Shown piece after piece: positions 53,924-62,967 of a stretch of DNA of 64,000 bases (positions within the stretch are counted from its first letter, which is position 1; each line of letters starts with the position of its first letter). The notes below the pieces were generated by a model. It was not told where the DNA came from and made no database searches. It saw nothing but the letters and a program-made list of their open reading frames with translations. The stretch is from Cherax quadricarinatus (lineage: Eukaryota > Arthropoda > Malacostraca > Decapoda > Parastacidae): NCBI RefSeq assembly GCF_038502225.1, contig NW_027196473.1, positions 22,501-86,500 of the forward strand, given 5' to 3'. A program made the translations under genes and the position numbers.

Positions 53924-54186
53924 TACAGTGGTCCCTCACATTTTGTGGTTCTCGGCAATCATAGATTTCGGAAATCATAGGGGTATTTTCATATAAACAT
54001 GGGCTCGCTTTTCATAGGTTGACTCGCGAGTCATAGTTCGTCCGGGACACGTACCCACGGTGTGAGCCAGGGCGGCAGCCAGTCTGGTATTGTTTACCAG
54101 TGAGCAAAGGTCCCCTCACGTGCTCCAGCGAAATATTTCATAATATTCCATTTATTTTAGTGCTTGCAAGTACTAAATAAGCTACC

Positions 54187-55286
54187 ATGACTCCAAAGAA
54201 AGCTCCTAGTGCCAAGCCTGTGGTAAAGAAGGTGAGAAATACGATTGAATTTAAGAAAAACATCATTGAACAATATGAAAGTGGTACAAGTGCGGCCGAA
54301 CTGGCCAGGATGTATAAGAAACCCTACACAACCATATGTTCCATAGTGGCCAAGAAAAGGGAAATCAAGGATGCTGTTGTTGCAAAGGGAGTAACTATGC
54401 TGACAAAAATGAGATCACCAGTACTCAAAGAGGTTGAGAAGTTATTATTGGTGTGGATAAATGAGAAACAATTAGCAGGAGATACTCTTATGACTTCGAT
54501 TATTTGTGAAAAGGCTAGGCAGTTGCACAACAATCTGGTAAAGAAATTGCCTGAAAATAGTGGTGATGTGAGTGAATTTAGGGCCAGCAAAGGTTGGTTT
54601 GAGAGATTTAAGAACCATACTGGCATACACAGTGTGGTAAGGCATGGTGAGGCTGCCAGTTCGGACCACAAGGAGGCTGAAAAATATGTGCATGAATTCC
54701 AGGAGTACATAGAGGCTGAAGGACTGACACCTGAACAAGTGTTCAATTGTGACGAAACAGGCCTCTTTTGGAAGAAAATGCCAAAGAGGACCTTCATTAC
54801 ACAGGAGGAAAAGGCAATGCCAGGACACAAGCCTATGAAAGACAGGCTGACACTAATGTTCTGTGCTAATGCTAGTGGGGATTTCAAAGTGGAGCCATTA
54901 CTAGTGTACCATTCTGAAAATCCCAGAGTGTTCAGGAAAAACAATGTTATGAAAAGTAAACTGTGTGTGTTTTGGAAATCTAATAGTATGGCATGGGCCA
55001 CGAGGGAAATTTTCGTCGAGTGGTTCAATGAAGTGTTTGGCCCTAGTGTGAAGAATTACCTCCTGGAAAAGAAATTGGATCTCAAGTGCCTGCTATTAAT
55101 GGACAATGCACCTGCTCATCCTCCAAACTTGGATGACCTAATTTTCGAGGAGTTTGGGTTCATCACAGTAAAGTTCTTGCCCCCGAATACCACTCCTCTC
55201 CTCCAGCCCATGGACCAGCAGGTCATTGCAAACTTTAAAAAACTCTATACCAAAGCAATGTTTCACAGGTGCTTGACTGTGACCAC
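54187..55286 (+). CDS. Tigger transposase, N-terminal and DDE part
   Basis: About 366 codons from ATG (CTACCATGACTCC). Residues 15-65 hold an HTH of psq type (RNTIEFKKNIIEQYESGTSA). Residues 75-150 hold a CENP-B-type HTH (RASKGWFERFKNHTGIHSVV). The DDE domain has FNCDETGLFWKK (first Asp), LLLMDNAPAHP (second) and LLQPMDQQVI (third). No stop or frameshift is seen up to the LINE junction after FHRCLTVT. The protein would bind the ends and catalyse excision at TA. It is separated from its C-terminus only by the LINE. Confidence 0.93.
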
Positions 55287-55524
55287 AAGATGGGTCCTAC
55301 ACAGATGACATCAAGGAAATGAGTGAGCTACTCAAGTCACAATATGACTCAGTTTTTAGCAAGCCGCTAACCAGACTGAGAGTCGAAGATCAAAATGAAT
55401 TTTTTATGAGAGAGCCACAAAATTTGGTTAACACAAGCCTATCCGATGTTATCCTGACACCAAATGACTTCGAACAGGCGATAAATGACATGCCCATGCA
55501 CTCTGCCCCAGGGCCAGACTCATG

Positions 55525-55536
55525 GAACTCCGTGTT
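55525..55536. repeat. 12-bp target-site duplication, left
   Basis: GAACTCCGTGTT, repeated at 58208-58219. In the uninterrupted LINE B (34631-34642) this word occurs once. Confidence 0.92.
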
Positions 55537-55598
55537 GTGATGAATGGTTTGGAAAACCGACAAGTTGAAGATTGAGACACTTATGCAGCATATGGGAA

Positions 55599-55653
55599 TC
55601 TTTATTCAGGAAACGTTTCGCCACACAGTGGCTTCATCAGTCCAATACAAAGA
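55599..55653 (-). ncRNA. Hammerhead-like core, minus-strand unit
   Basis: Complement of the motif described at 56609-56663, with TCATCAG at 55634-55640 as the complement of CTGATGA. The same core recurs 378 bp on (56012-56018). Sequence in both minus units agrees with the plus-strand units at every core position. Confidence 0.68.
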
Positions 55654-56336
55654 GGAAGGCGTAAGGAGAGGAGGAGTATGAGGTAATCAGTCCCTCAGCC
55701 TGGAGTCGATGTGTTCAGTCCATCAATCTTGTAGAATGTACAGCATAGGGCCGTAGACGTGGCTTATATACTGTAGTGAGGTGACTTGAAGCAGACGGAG
55801 GCGGGATCATAGTGGTACCATCCACTAGTCAAAGTAGGTCTTTGTCCAAAGGTTGAACAAGCGTTGAAGAATTCTTTGTAAGAAGATCCCATGATGCTGC
55901 AGTGTCTGACAGTTGTGATGAATGGTTTGGAAAACCGACAAGTTGAAGATTGAGACACTTATGCAGCATATGGGAATCTTTATTCAGGAAACGTTTCGCC
56001 ACACAGTGGCTTCATCAGTCCAATACAAAGAGGAAGGCGTAAGGAGAGGAGGAGTATGAGGTAATCAGTCCCTCAGCCTGGAGTCGATGTGTTCAGTCCA
56101 TCAATCTTGTAGAATGTACAGCATAGGGCCGTAGACGTGGCTTATATACTGTAGTGAGGTGACTTGAAGCAGACGGAGGCGGGATCATAGTGGTACCATC
56201 CACTAGTCAAAGTAGGTCTTTGTCCAAAGGTTGAACAAGCGTTGAAGAATTCTTTGTAAGAAGATCCCATGATGCTGCAGTGTCTGACAGTTGTGATGAA
56301 TGGTTTGGAAAACCGACAAGTTGAAGATTGAGACAC

Positions 56337-56435
56337 TGTCAGACACTGCAGCATCATGGGAATCTTATTACAAACGTTTCTTCACACAGTTGTTCATCAC
56401 CAATACAAAGAGGAACGTAAAGACCTACTTTGACT
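56337..56435. other. Hybrid hinge between inverted arrays
   Basis: The segment after GTCAGACACTGCAGCATCATG reads GGAATCTTATTACAAACG, TTCTTCACACAGTTGTTC, and CAATACAAAGAGGAACGTAA, then joins AAGACCTACTTTGAC. It looks like a contracted mixture of the minus-strand unit (GGAATCTTTATTCAGGAAACG, CACACAGTGGCTTCATC) and the plus-strand unit. It is either a real recombination product or a consensus error at a palindrome. Confidence 0.7.
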
Positions 56436-56608
56436 AGTGGATGGTACCACTATGATCCCGCCTCCGTCTGCTTCAAGTCACCTCACTACAGTATATAAGC
56501 CACGTCTACGGCCCTATGCTGTACATTCTACAAGATTGATGGACTGAACACATCGACTCCAGGCTGAGGGACTGATTACCTCATACTCCTCCTCTCCTTA
56601 CGCCTTCC

Positions 56609-56663
56609 TCTTTGTATTGGACTGATGAAGCCACTGTGTGGCGAAACGTTTCCTGAATAAAGA
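56609..56663 (+). ncRNA. Type I hammerhead-ribozyme-like motif (representative copy)
   Basis: Core CTGATGA at 56622-56628. Helix II GCCAC/GTGGC at 56630-56634 and 56638-56642, loop TGT. GAA at 56643-56645. Helix III is only A-C/G-T (56646-56649). Position 17 is T at 56650, so cleavage would follow GTT. Helix I is GGA/TCC (56619-56621 with 56651-56653), then an internal loop, then TCTTT/AAAGA (56609-56613 with 56659-56663). All invariant core bases are present. One A (56629) is extra between the core and helix II. A two-pair helix III is known from dimer-active animal hammerheads. Other plus-strand copies start 378, 756, 1134 and 1512 bp downstream. Cleavage is not shown. Confidence 0.72.
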
Positions 56664-58207
56664 TTCCCATATGCTGCATAAGTGTCTCAATCTTCAACTT
56701 GTCGGTTTTCCAAACCATTCATCACAACTGTCAGACACTGCAGCATCATGGGATCTTCTTACAAAGAATTCTTCAATGCTTGTTCAACCTTTGGACAAAG
56801 ACCTACTTCGACTAGTGGATGGTACCACTATGATCCCGCCTCCGTCTGCTTCAAGTCACCTCACTACAGTATATAAGCCACGTCTACGGCCCTATGCTGT
56901 ACATTCTACAAGATTGATGGACTGAACACATCGACTCCAGGCTGAGGGACTGATTACCTCATACTCCTCCTCTCCTTACGCCTTCCTCTTTGTATTGGAC
57001 TGATGAAGCCACTGTGTGGCGAAACGTTTCCTGAATAAAGATTCCCATATGCTGCATAAGTGTCTCAATCTTCAACTTGTCGGTTTTCCAAACCATTCAT
57101 CACAACTGTCAGACACTGCAGCATCATGGGATCTTCTTACAAAGAATTCTTCAACGCTTGTTCAACCTTTGGACAAAGACCTACTTCGACTAGTGGATGG
57201 TACCACTATGATCCCGCCTCCGTCTGCTTCAAGTCACCTCACTACAGTATATAAGCCACGTCTACGGCCCTATGCTGTACATTCTACAAGATTGATGGAC
57301 TGAACACATCGACTCCAGGCTGAGGGACTGATTACCTCATACTCCTCCTCTCCTTACGCCTTCCTCTTTGTATTGGACTGATGAAGCCACTGTGTGGCGA
57401 AACGTTTCCTGAATAAAGATTCCCATATGCTGCATAAGTGTCTCAATCTTCAACTTGTCGGTTTTCCAAACCATTCATCACAACTGTCAGACACTGCAGC
57501 ATCATGGGATCTTCTTACAAAGAATTCTTCAACGCTTGTTCAACCTTTGGACAAAGACCTACTTTGACTAGTGGATGGTACCACTATGATCCCGCCTCCG
57601 TCTGCTTCAAGTCACCTCACTACAGTATATAAGCCACGTCTACGGCCCTATGCTGTACATTCTACAAGATTGATGGACTGAACACATCGACTCCAGGCTG
57701 AGGGACTGATTACCTCATACTCCTCCTCTCCTTACGCCTTCCTCTTTGTATTGGACTGATGAAGCCACTGTGTGGCGAAACGTTTCCTGAATAAAGATTC
57801 CCATATGCTGCATAAGTGTCTCAATCTTCAACTTGTCGGTTTTCCAAACCATTCATCACAACTGTCAGACACTGCAGCATCATGGGATCTTCTTACAAAG
57901 AATTCTTCAACGCTTGTTCAACCTTTGGACAAAGACCTACTTTGACTAGTGGATGGTACCACTATGATCCCGCCTCCGTCTGCTTCAAGTCACCTCACTA
58001 CAGTATATAAGCCACGTCTACGGCCCTATGCTGTACATTCTACAAGATTGATGGACTGAACACATCGACTCCAGGCTGAGGGACTGATTACCTCATACTC
58101 CTCCTCTCCTTACGCCTTCCTCTTTGTATTGGACTGATGAAGCCACTGTGTGGCGAAACGTTTCCTGAATAAAGATTCCCATATGCTGCATAAGTGTCTC
58201 AATCTTC

Positions 58208-58219
58208 GAACTCCGTGTT
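58208..58219. repeat. 12-bp target-site duplication, right
   Basis: GAACTCCGTGTT, partner of 55525-55536. The LINE B frame resumes here. Confidence 0.92.
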
Positions 58220-59817
58220 CATAAAGAACTGCAAGAAGCCCCTATCACGAGCCTTTTCCATCCTATGGAGAGGGAGCATGGACACGGGGGTCGTCCCACA
58301 GTTACTAAAAACAACAGACATAGACCCACTCCACAAAGGGGGCAGTAAAGCAACAGCAAAGAACTACAAACCTATAGCACTAACATCCCATATCATAAAA
58401 ATCTTTGAAAGGGTCCTAAGAAGCAAGATCACCACCCATCTAGAAACCCATCAGTTACACAACCCAGGGCAACATGGGTTTAGAACAGGTCGCTCCTCTC
58501 TGTCTCAACTATTGGATCACTACGACAAGGTCCTAAATGCACTAGAAGACAAAAAGAATGCAGATGTAATATATACAGACTTTGCAAAAGCCTTCGACAA
58601 GTGTGACCATGGCGTAATAGCGCACAAAATGCGTGCTAAAGGAATAACAGGAAAAGTCGGTCGATGGATCTATAATTTCCTCACTAACAGAACACAGAGA
58701 GTAGTCGTCAACAGAGTAAAGTCCGAGGCAGCTACGGTGAAAAGCTCTGTTCCACAAGGCACAGTACTCGCTCCCACCTTGTTCCTCATCCTCATATTCG
58801 ACATAGACAAGGATGTCAGCCACAGCACTGTGTCTTCCTTTGCAGATGACACCCGAATCTGCATGACAGTGTCTTCCATTGCAGACACTGCAAGGCTCCA
58901 GGCAGACATCAACCGAATCTTTCAGTGGGCTGCAGAAAACAATATGAAGTTCAACGATGAGAAATTTCAATTACTCAGATATGGTAAACACGAGGAAATT
59001 AAATCTTCATCAGAGTACAAAACAAATTCTGGCCACAAAATAGAGTGAAACACCAACGTCGAAGACCTAGGAGTGATCATGTCGGAGGATCTCACCTTCA
59101 AGGACCATAACATTGTATCAATCGCATCTGCTAGAAAAATGATAGGATGGATAATGAGAACCTTCAAAACTAGGGAGGCCAAGCCCATGATGACACTCTT
59201 CAGGTCACTTGTTCTATCTAGGCTGGAATATTGCTGCACACTAACAGCACCTTTCAAGGCAGGTGAAATTGCTGACCTAGAAAATGTACAGAGAACCTTC
59301 ACGGCGCGCATAACGGAGATAAAACACCTCAATTACTGGGAGCGGTTGAGGTTCCTAAAACTGTATTCCCTGGAATGCAGGCGGGAGAGATACATGATTA
59401 TATACACCTGGAAAATCCTAGAGGGACTAGTACCGAACTTGCACACGAAAATCACTCACTACGAAAGCAAAAGACTTGGCAGACGATGCACCATCCCCCC
59501 AATGAAAAGCAGGGGTGTCACTAGCACGTTAAGAGATCATACAATAAGTGTCAGGGGCCCGAGACTGTTCAACTGCCTCCCAGCATACATAAGGGGGATT
59601 ACCAACAGACCCCTGGCAGTCTTCAAGCTGGCACTGGACAAGCACCTAAAGTAGGTTCCTGACCAGCCGGGCTGTGGCTCGTACGTTGGTTTGTGTGCAG
59701 CCAGCAGCAACAGCCTGGTTGATCAGGCTCTGATCCACCAGGAGGCCTGGTCACAGACTGGGCCACGGGGGCGTTGACCCCCAGAACTCTCTCCAGGTAA
59801 ACTCCAGGTCCAGGTTA

Positions 59818-60516
59818 ACAGACACTCACTTGACCCTAAGGGAATTTTGGAGAGAACACTTCAGCATCCTCCATTGCATAACCCTTATAGGTATGGCTTG
59901 GGAGGGTGTGACTACTAGGACTTTGAACTCTGCCTGGAGAAAATTGTGGCCAGAATGTGTCGACAAGAGGGATTTTGAAGGGTTTGGGACTGACCCTGAT
60001 GAGCCTATGTCTGTTGTAAAATCAATTGTGGCACTGGGGAGTTCCATGGGGTTGGATGTGAGTTTGGAGGATGTAGAAGAATTGGTGGAAGACCACAACG
60101 AAGAGCTCACTACTGAGGAGCTGCAAGAGCTTCAGCAGGAACAGCAACAGATTGCAGCTCAGAATCTTGCTGCAGAGGAGGAGGAAGAGAGATGGAAGAA
60201 GGTGCCTTCTTCAGAAATTAAAGAGATTTTTGCTATGTGGGGTAAGATGGAAAGATTTATGGAGAAACATCACCCTGACAAGGTTGTTGCAAGCCATGTT
60301 GGCAACATGTACAGTGACAAAGTCTTGGCCCATTTTAGGGAAGTTTTAAAGAGACGCCAGAAACAGAGCTCTCTGGACAGTTATTTTGCGAGACAGGACT
60401 CCAGTGACTCTCAAGGTGGTCCTAGTGGCATTAAGAAACAGAGAAGAGAAGCAACCCCAGAAAAGCAATTGGTCCTTGAGGTGTTGCTGGAAGGGGATTC
60501 CCCTTCCAAACTATAA
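59818..60516 (+). CDS. Tigger transposase, C-terminal part
   Basis: It resumes the transposase at TDTHLTLREFWREHFSI and continues LNSAWRKLWPECVDK, an acidic, glutamine-rich segment (EELQELQQEQQQIAAQNLAA), and RQKQSSLDSYFAR before a stop at 60514-60516. 233 codons without lesion. With 54187-55286 it makes an about 600-residue protein, close to normal Tigger length. The QSSLDSYF motif is typical of Tigger C-termini and resembles a PCNA-binding (PIP-like) box, which is inference. Confidence 0.92.
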   Translation, partial: TDTHLTLREFWREHFSILHCITLIGMAWEGVTTRTLNSAWRKLWPECVDKRDFEGFGTDPDEPMSVVKSIVALGSSMGLDVSLEDVEELVEDHNEELTTEELQELQQEQQQIAAQNLAAEEEEERWKKVPSSEIKEIFAMWGKMERFMEKHHPDKVVASHVGNMYSDKVLAHFREVLKRRQKQSSLDSYFARQDSSDSQGGPSGIKKQRREATPEKQLVLEVLLEGDSPSKL

Positions 60517-60806
60517 ACAATCCACTCTCTCTCCTCCTCCAGTCTTCCATACACTAAGAAGAATCTCCAATAAAGGTAAGTGTTATGCTATTAATGTTTC
60601 ATTCATCATTTCTCATTGCATTGTTTATGTACTACATATATATTTCATGTAAAAAAATTTTTTGTTTTAATACTTCTGGGTGTCAGGAACGGATTAATTG
60701 TATTTACATTATTTCTTATGAGGAAAATTGATTCGCAAATCGTAGATTTCGTTAATAGTAGCAGCTCCAGGAATGGATTAACTACGAAAAACGAGGGAGC
60801 ACTGTA

Positions 60807-61118
60807 TCTTTATTTTAAAATGTTTTGCCTACACAGTAGGCTTCTTCAGTCGAGTACAGAAAAGTTGATAGAAGCAGAAGAGACGTGAAGACGATGTAAT
60901 CAGTCTGAAACAATGTTTCAGACTATGGAACAATACTCTTCTCCAGATTGAGGGACTGACCACCTCAAAACTTCAAGGGTGATGGACTGATTACATCGTC
61001 TTCACGTCTCTTCTGCTTCTATCAACTTTTCTGTACTCGACTGAAGAAGCCTACTGCATAGGCGAAACATTTCGAAATAAAGATAACTAACTGTTGTATC
61101 TGTGTCTTACCTAACATC
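60807..61118. repeat. Outer hammerhead-bearing repeat, inverted pair
   Basis: The left arm 60807-60908 and the right arm 60981-61083 are near-perfect reverse complements (GAGACGTGAAGACGATGTAA / TTACATCGTCTTCACGTCTC), separated by about 72 bp. Each arm has a CTGAAGA...GGCGAAAC core. The spacer word CTCCAGATTGAGGGACTGA matches CTCCAGGCTGAGGGACTGA of the 378-bp unit, so the two repeats are related subfamilies. Tigger entered the left arm at a TA. Confidence 0.85.
61026..61082 (+). ncRNA. Hammerhead-like motif, covarying subfamily
   Basis: Core CTGAAGA at 61041-61047 (position 7 is variable in hammerheads). Helix II GCCTA/TAGGC (61049-61053, 61059-61063), GAA at 61064-61066. Helix I TCGA/TCGA (61037-61040, 61072-61075) plus outer CTTT/AAAG (61026-61029, 61079-61082). 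Helix III reads A-C-A-T, so one base has decayed from ACGT. Compared with the 378-bp unit, both helices changed sequence but kept pairing. The same extra A precedes helix II. Confidence 0.62.
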
Positions 61119-61910
61119 ATCATTATTATTATTATTACTATTATTATTTCTATTTACAATGGTTAGCTCTACCCTCAACTTACTCGTAACCATGGAATTG
61201 GCCCATTCAATTATTTCTGCTGTGGCTAAAGCATGACCTTCTTCCCCAGTAAACAGTAAAGGTTGAGTATTTATGTTAAATTCAACACCTTCATAAGTTA
61301 AATCATTTAACCCTTAAACTGTCCAAATGTAGATCTACGCTCACTCGCGTGGCGCTCCGAATAGTATTTTGAAAAATATATTTTTTTTCTTTTAAAATGA
61401 AGAGCACATTTTTCTACATGTTATAGGATTAAAAAAAAATTTAGGGTCAGTACTTACCAAGATATAAGACCATTTAGTTGGCTCTGGATGCTCACCTGAC
61501 GACAACATCGACTCCTGCCGCTTGCAGAAGTGTTGCCAATATACGTACCTTTTTTTCTCGTTTTTATTTTAATTAATATATTTTTTATGTTCTGATAATT
61601 ACAATTTATAACAGTTCTCATAATTTCATAGCCAATCTTTGTTCTGACACTAATATTAGGTACTGAAATAGTGCTAAAATAGTCAGAATCACACTGACAG
61701 GTGAGCATTTACACCTGCTTGGGTTATTTACTATTGTCTAGAAATATATACAAAGTATTTATAGGTCCCAACAATGTTTTAGATACCCTGGCATATACCT
61801 TGAAGCATGTTGTTATGAAAGGCAACCCTATACTGTTGACAGCCCTGTGACATTTAATAAATGCCCACTGCTCCAGCTAACCCTCTCTGTATTTGTTATC
61901 AGTGTTACAC

Positions 61911-62091
61911 ACAAACATGTCTTGTCTGTCTGTTTATCTGTCTGTCTGTCTGTCTATCTGCCTATCTGTCTATCTTTGCCTGGAATTTTTGGGTTATCGT
62001 AGGTAATTCACACTATGTATAATAACTGTAAATATGTGTGAATGTGAGAGAGAGACAAATAGACAGAGATATAGACAGATACAGAGATAAG
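61911..62091. repeat. GTCT/GACA microsatellite block
   Basis: A CTGTCTGTCTATC run, then TTTTTGGGTTATCGTAGGT, then AGACAGATA units. Parallels 985-1357. Confidence 0.82.
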
Positions 62092-62377
62092 ATTTCATTT
62101 GGATTTTTAACCCCGGAGGGTTAGCCACCCAGGATAACCCAAGAAAGTCAGTGCGTCATCGAGGACTGTCTAACTTATTTCCATTGGGGTCCTTAATCTT
62201 GTCCCCCAGGATGCGACCCACACCAGTCGACTAACACCCAGGTACCTATTTACTGCTAGGTGAACAGGATAACAGGTGTAAGGAAACGTGTCGAAATGTT
62301 TCCACCCGCCGGGAATCGAACCCGGGCCCTCCGTGTGTGAAGCGGGAGCTTTAGCCACCAGGCCACCGGGCCACTAC
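62092..62377 (-). mobile_element. tRNA-derived SINE (type 2), well preserved
   Basis: On the minus strand the head reads GGCCTGGTGGCTAAAGC (A-box region), with B box GGTTCGATTCC at 62311-62321. The central core contains GTGTTAGTCGACTGGTGTGG, and the tail GGGTTATCCTGGGTGGC then AAATCCAAATGAAATCTTAT. Pol III promoter boxes are intact, so it could still be transcribed. The core is shared with the type 1 SINE at 21797. Confidence 0.88.
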
Positions 62378-62469
62378 AGATAGACAGCCAAAGGCAGCCA
62401 AAGCCAGCCAAAGTCAGCCAAAGTCAGCCAGCCAGCCAGCCGGCCAGCTGACTAGCCAGCCAGCCAGCC

Positions 62470-62690
62470 GAATACATAAGAAAGAAGGAACACTGCAGCA
62501 GGCCTACTGGCCCATGCAAGGCAGGTCCATGTCCCCCCCTGGCTTAGACCAATGACCCACCTAGTCAGGTCACATCCACTGAAGGAAGGAGCACGACATC
62601 AGACCTAGTAGCACAAGCTAGTCAGGTCCAACTCACACCCACCCACAATCACTCGTGTATTTATCTAACCTATTTTTACTTTCCTCTTAA
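62470..62690. repeat. Dispersed repeat (ACATAAGAAAGAAGGAACAC family)
   Basis: TACATAAGAAAGAAGGAAC, GCAGGCCTACTGGCCCATGC and CAAGCTAGTCAGGTCCAACT form an order I recall as a common repeat of decapod genomes. Only this copy is in the window, so the call rests on memory rather than on internal comparison. Confidence 0.4.
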
Positions 62691-62967
62691 AATGGGAGTG
62701 TTAATGCCACATGGCATCAGTGAATCCCTGTTGTTTGCCACGCTATTTGCTCTAGATGGCACTCAATTGAACTGGTGCTCCCACAAAGTACTAAGTGCTC
62801 TCAGATTTTTTAATACTGCGCATTGAGTGCACAGACCCATTCTTTCATGTCTAGGCAACTCAAGCCTATTGTGCCAAATTTGAAGGAATGAAAAATAAAA
62901 TGCTGATCTACGTTTGGAGCGCTACATGTGTAAACATAGATCTACGTTTGGACAGTTTAAAGGTTAA

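Larger units (their letters stand above)
55537..58207. repeat. 378-bp tandem repeat insertion with hammerhead cores (retrozyme/PLE-like)
   Basis: A 2671-bp insertion. Two units plus a partial one lie on the minus strand (55537-56336) and about five on the plus strand (56337-58207), head to head. The period is exactly 378 bp (motif starts 56622, 57000, 57378, 57756, 58134 and, on the minus strand, 55634 and 56012). Each unit holds a TATATAAG motif, an AATAAA motif and one hammerhead-like core. Units differ by only a few bases (for example CTACTTTGACTAG/CTACTTCGACTAG). A 64-codon frame recurs in every unit but has no known domain and is probably incidental. Tandem ribozyme-bearing units of 170-400 bp are the hallmark of animal retrozymes. 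Penelope-like terminal repeats also carry hammerheads. Which of these applies is inference. Confidence 0.85.
55319..59654 (+). pseudogene. LINE B RT split by the 378-bp array
   Basis: The part before the array is 55319-55536 (MSELLKSQYDSVFSKPLTRL to PGPDSWNSV). The part after is 58208-59654 (SVFIKNCKKPLSRAFS, YTDFAKAFDKCDHG, SSFADDTRI). A CGA codon is TGA at 59045-59047 in KIERNTN, and CTG CAG CAC-type changes are few. The arrangement proves that the array entered an existing LINE copy. Confidence 0.88.
55287..59817 (+). mobile_element. LINE B copy nested in Tigger
   Basis: A 5'-truncated LINE B beginning DGSYTDD-equivalent sequence (AGATGGGTCCTACACAGATG) and ending at the CCAGGT terminal repeats. 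It is itself split at 55537-58207. The left junction overlaps Tigger sequence by a few bases (ACCACA), so target duplication is minimal. Confidence 0.92.
53926..60804 (+). mobile_element. Tigger (pogo-type) DNA transposon with nested LINE B
   Basis: TA duplications (53924-53925, 60805-60806) flank inverted ends CAGTGGTCCCTCAC and GAGGGAGCACTG. Removing the LINE B at 55287-59817 leaves about 2.35 kb with a single continuous transposase frame. Its termini resemble the CAGTGGTACCTCG and CAGTGGACCCC ends of the 203-bp MITEs elsewhere in the window. Confidence 0.92.
61311..62963. mobile_element. TTAA (piggyBac-type) element, complete, with nested repeats
   Basis: TTAA at 61307-61310 and 62964-62967 flank inverted ends CCCTTAAACTGTCCAAATG and CGTTTGGACAGTTTAAAGG. 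Its right part matches 1640-1952. Inside are a GTCT/GACA microsatellite, a type 2 SINE (62092-62377), a CCAG tract and another dispersed repeat (62470-62690). No transposase. Confidence 0.85.

Noticed and set aside
56142..58010. Repeated 64-codon frames in the 378-bp units, as a possible multigene peptide family
   Set aside because: They recur only because the DNA repeats. They overlap the CTTCAAGTC/TATATAAG region, have no domain or signal sequence, and are cut by strand switching. I treat the unit as RNA-level, not protein-coding.
55537..58207. CRISPR array
   Set aside because: The repeats are contiguous 378-bp units with no unique spacers, in a eukaryotic sequence with no cas genes.
62300..62377. 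Functional tRNA gene at the second SINE head
   Set aside because: Same reason: continuous with SINE core and tail, with multiple related copies in the window.
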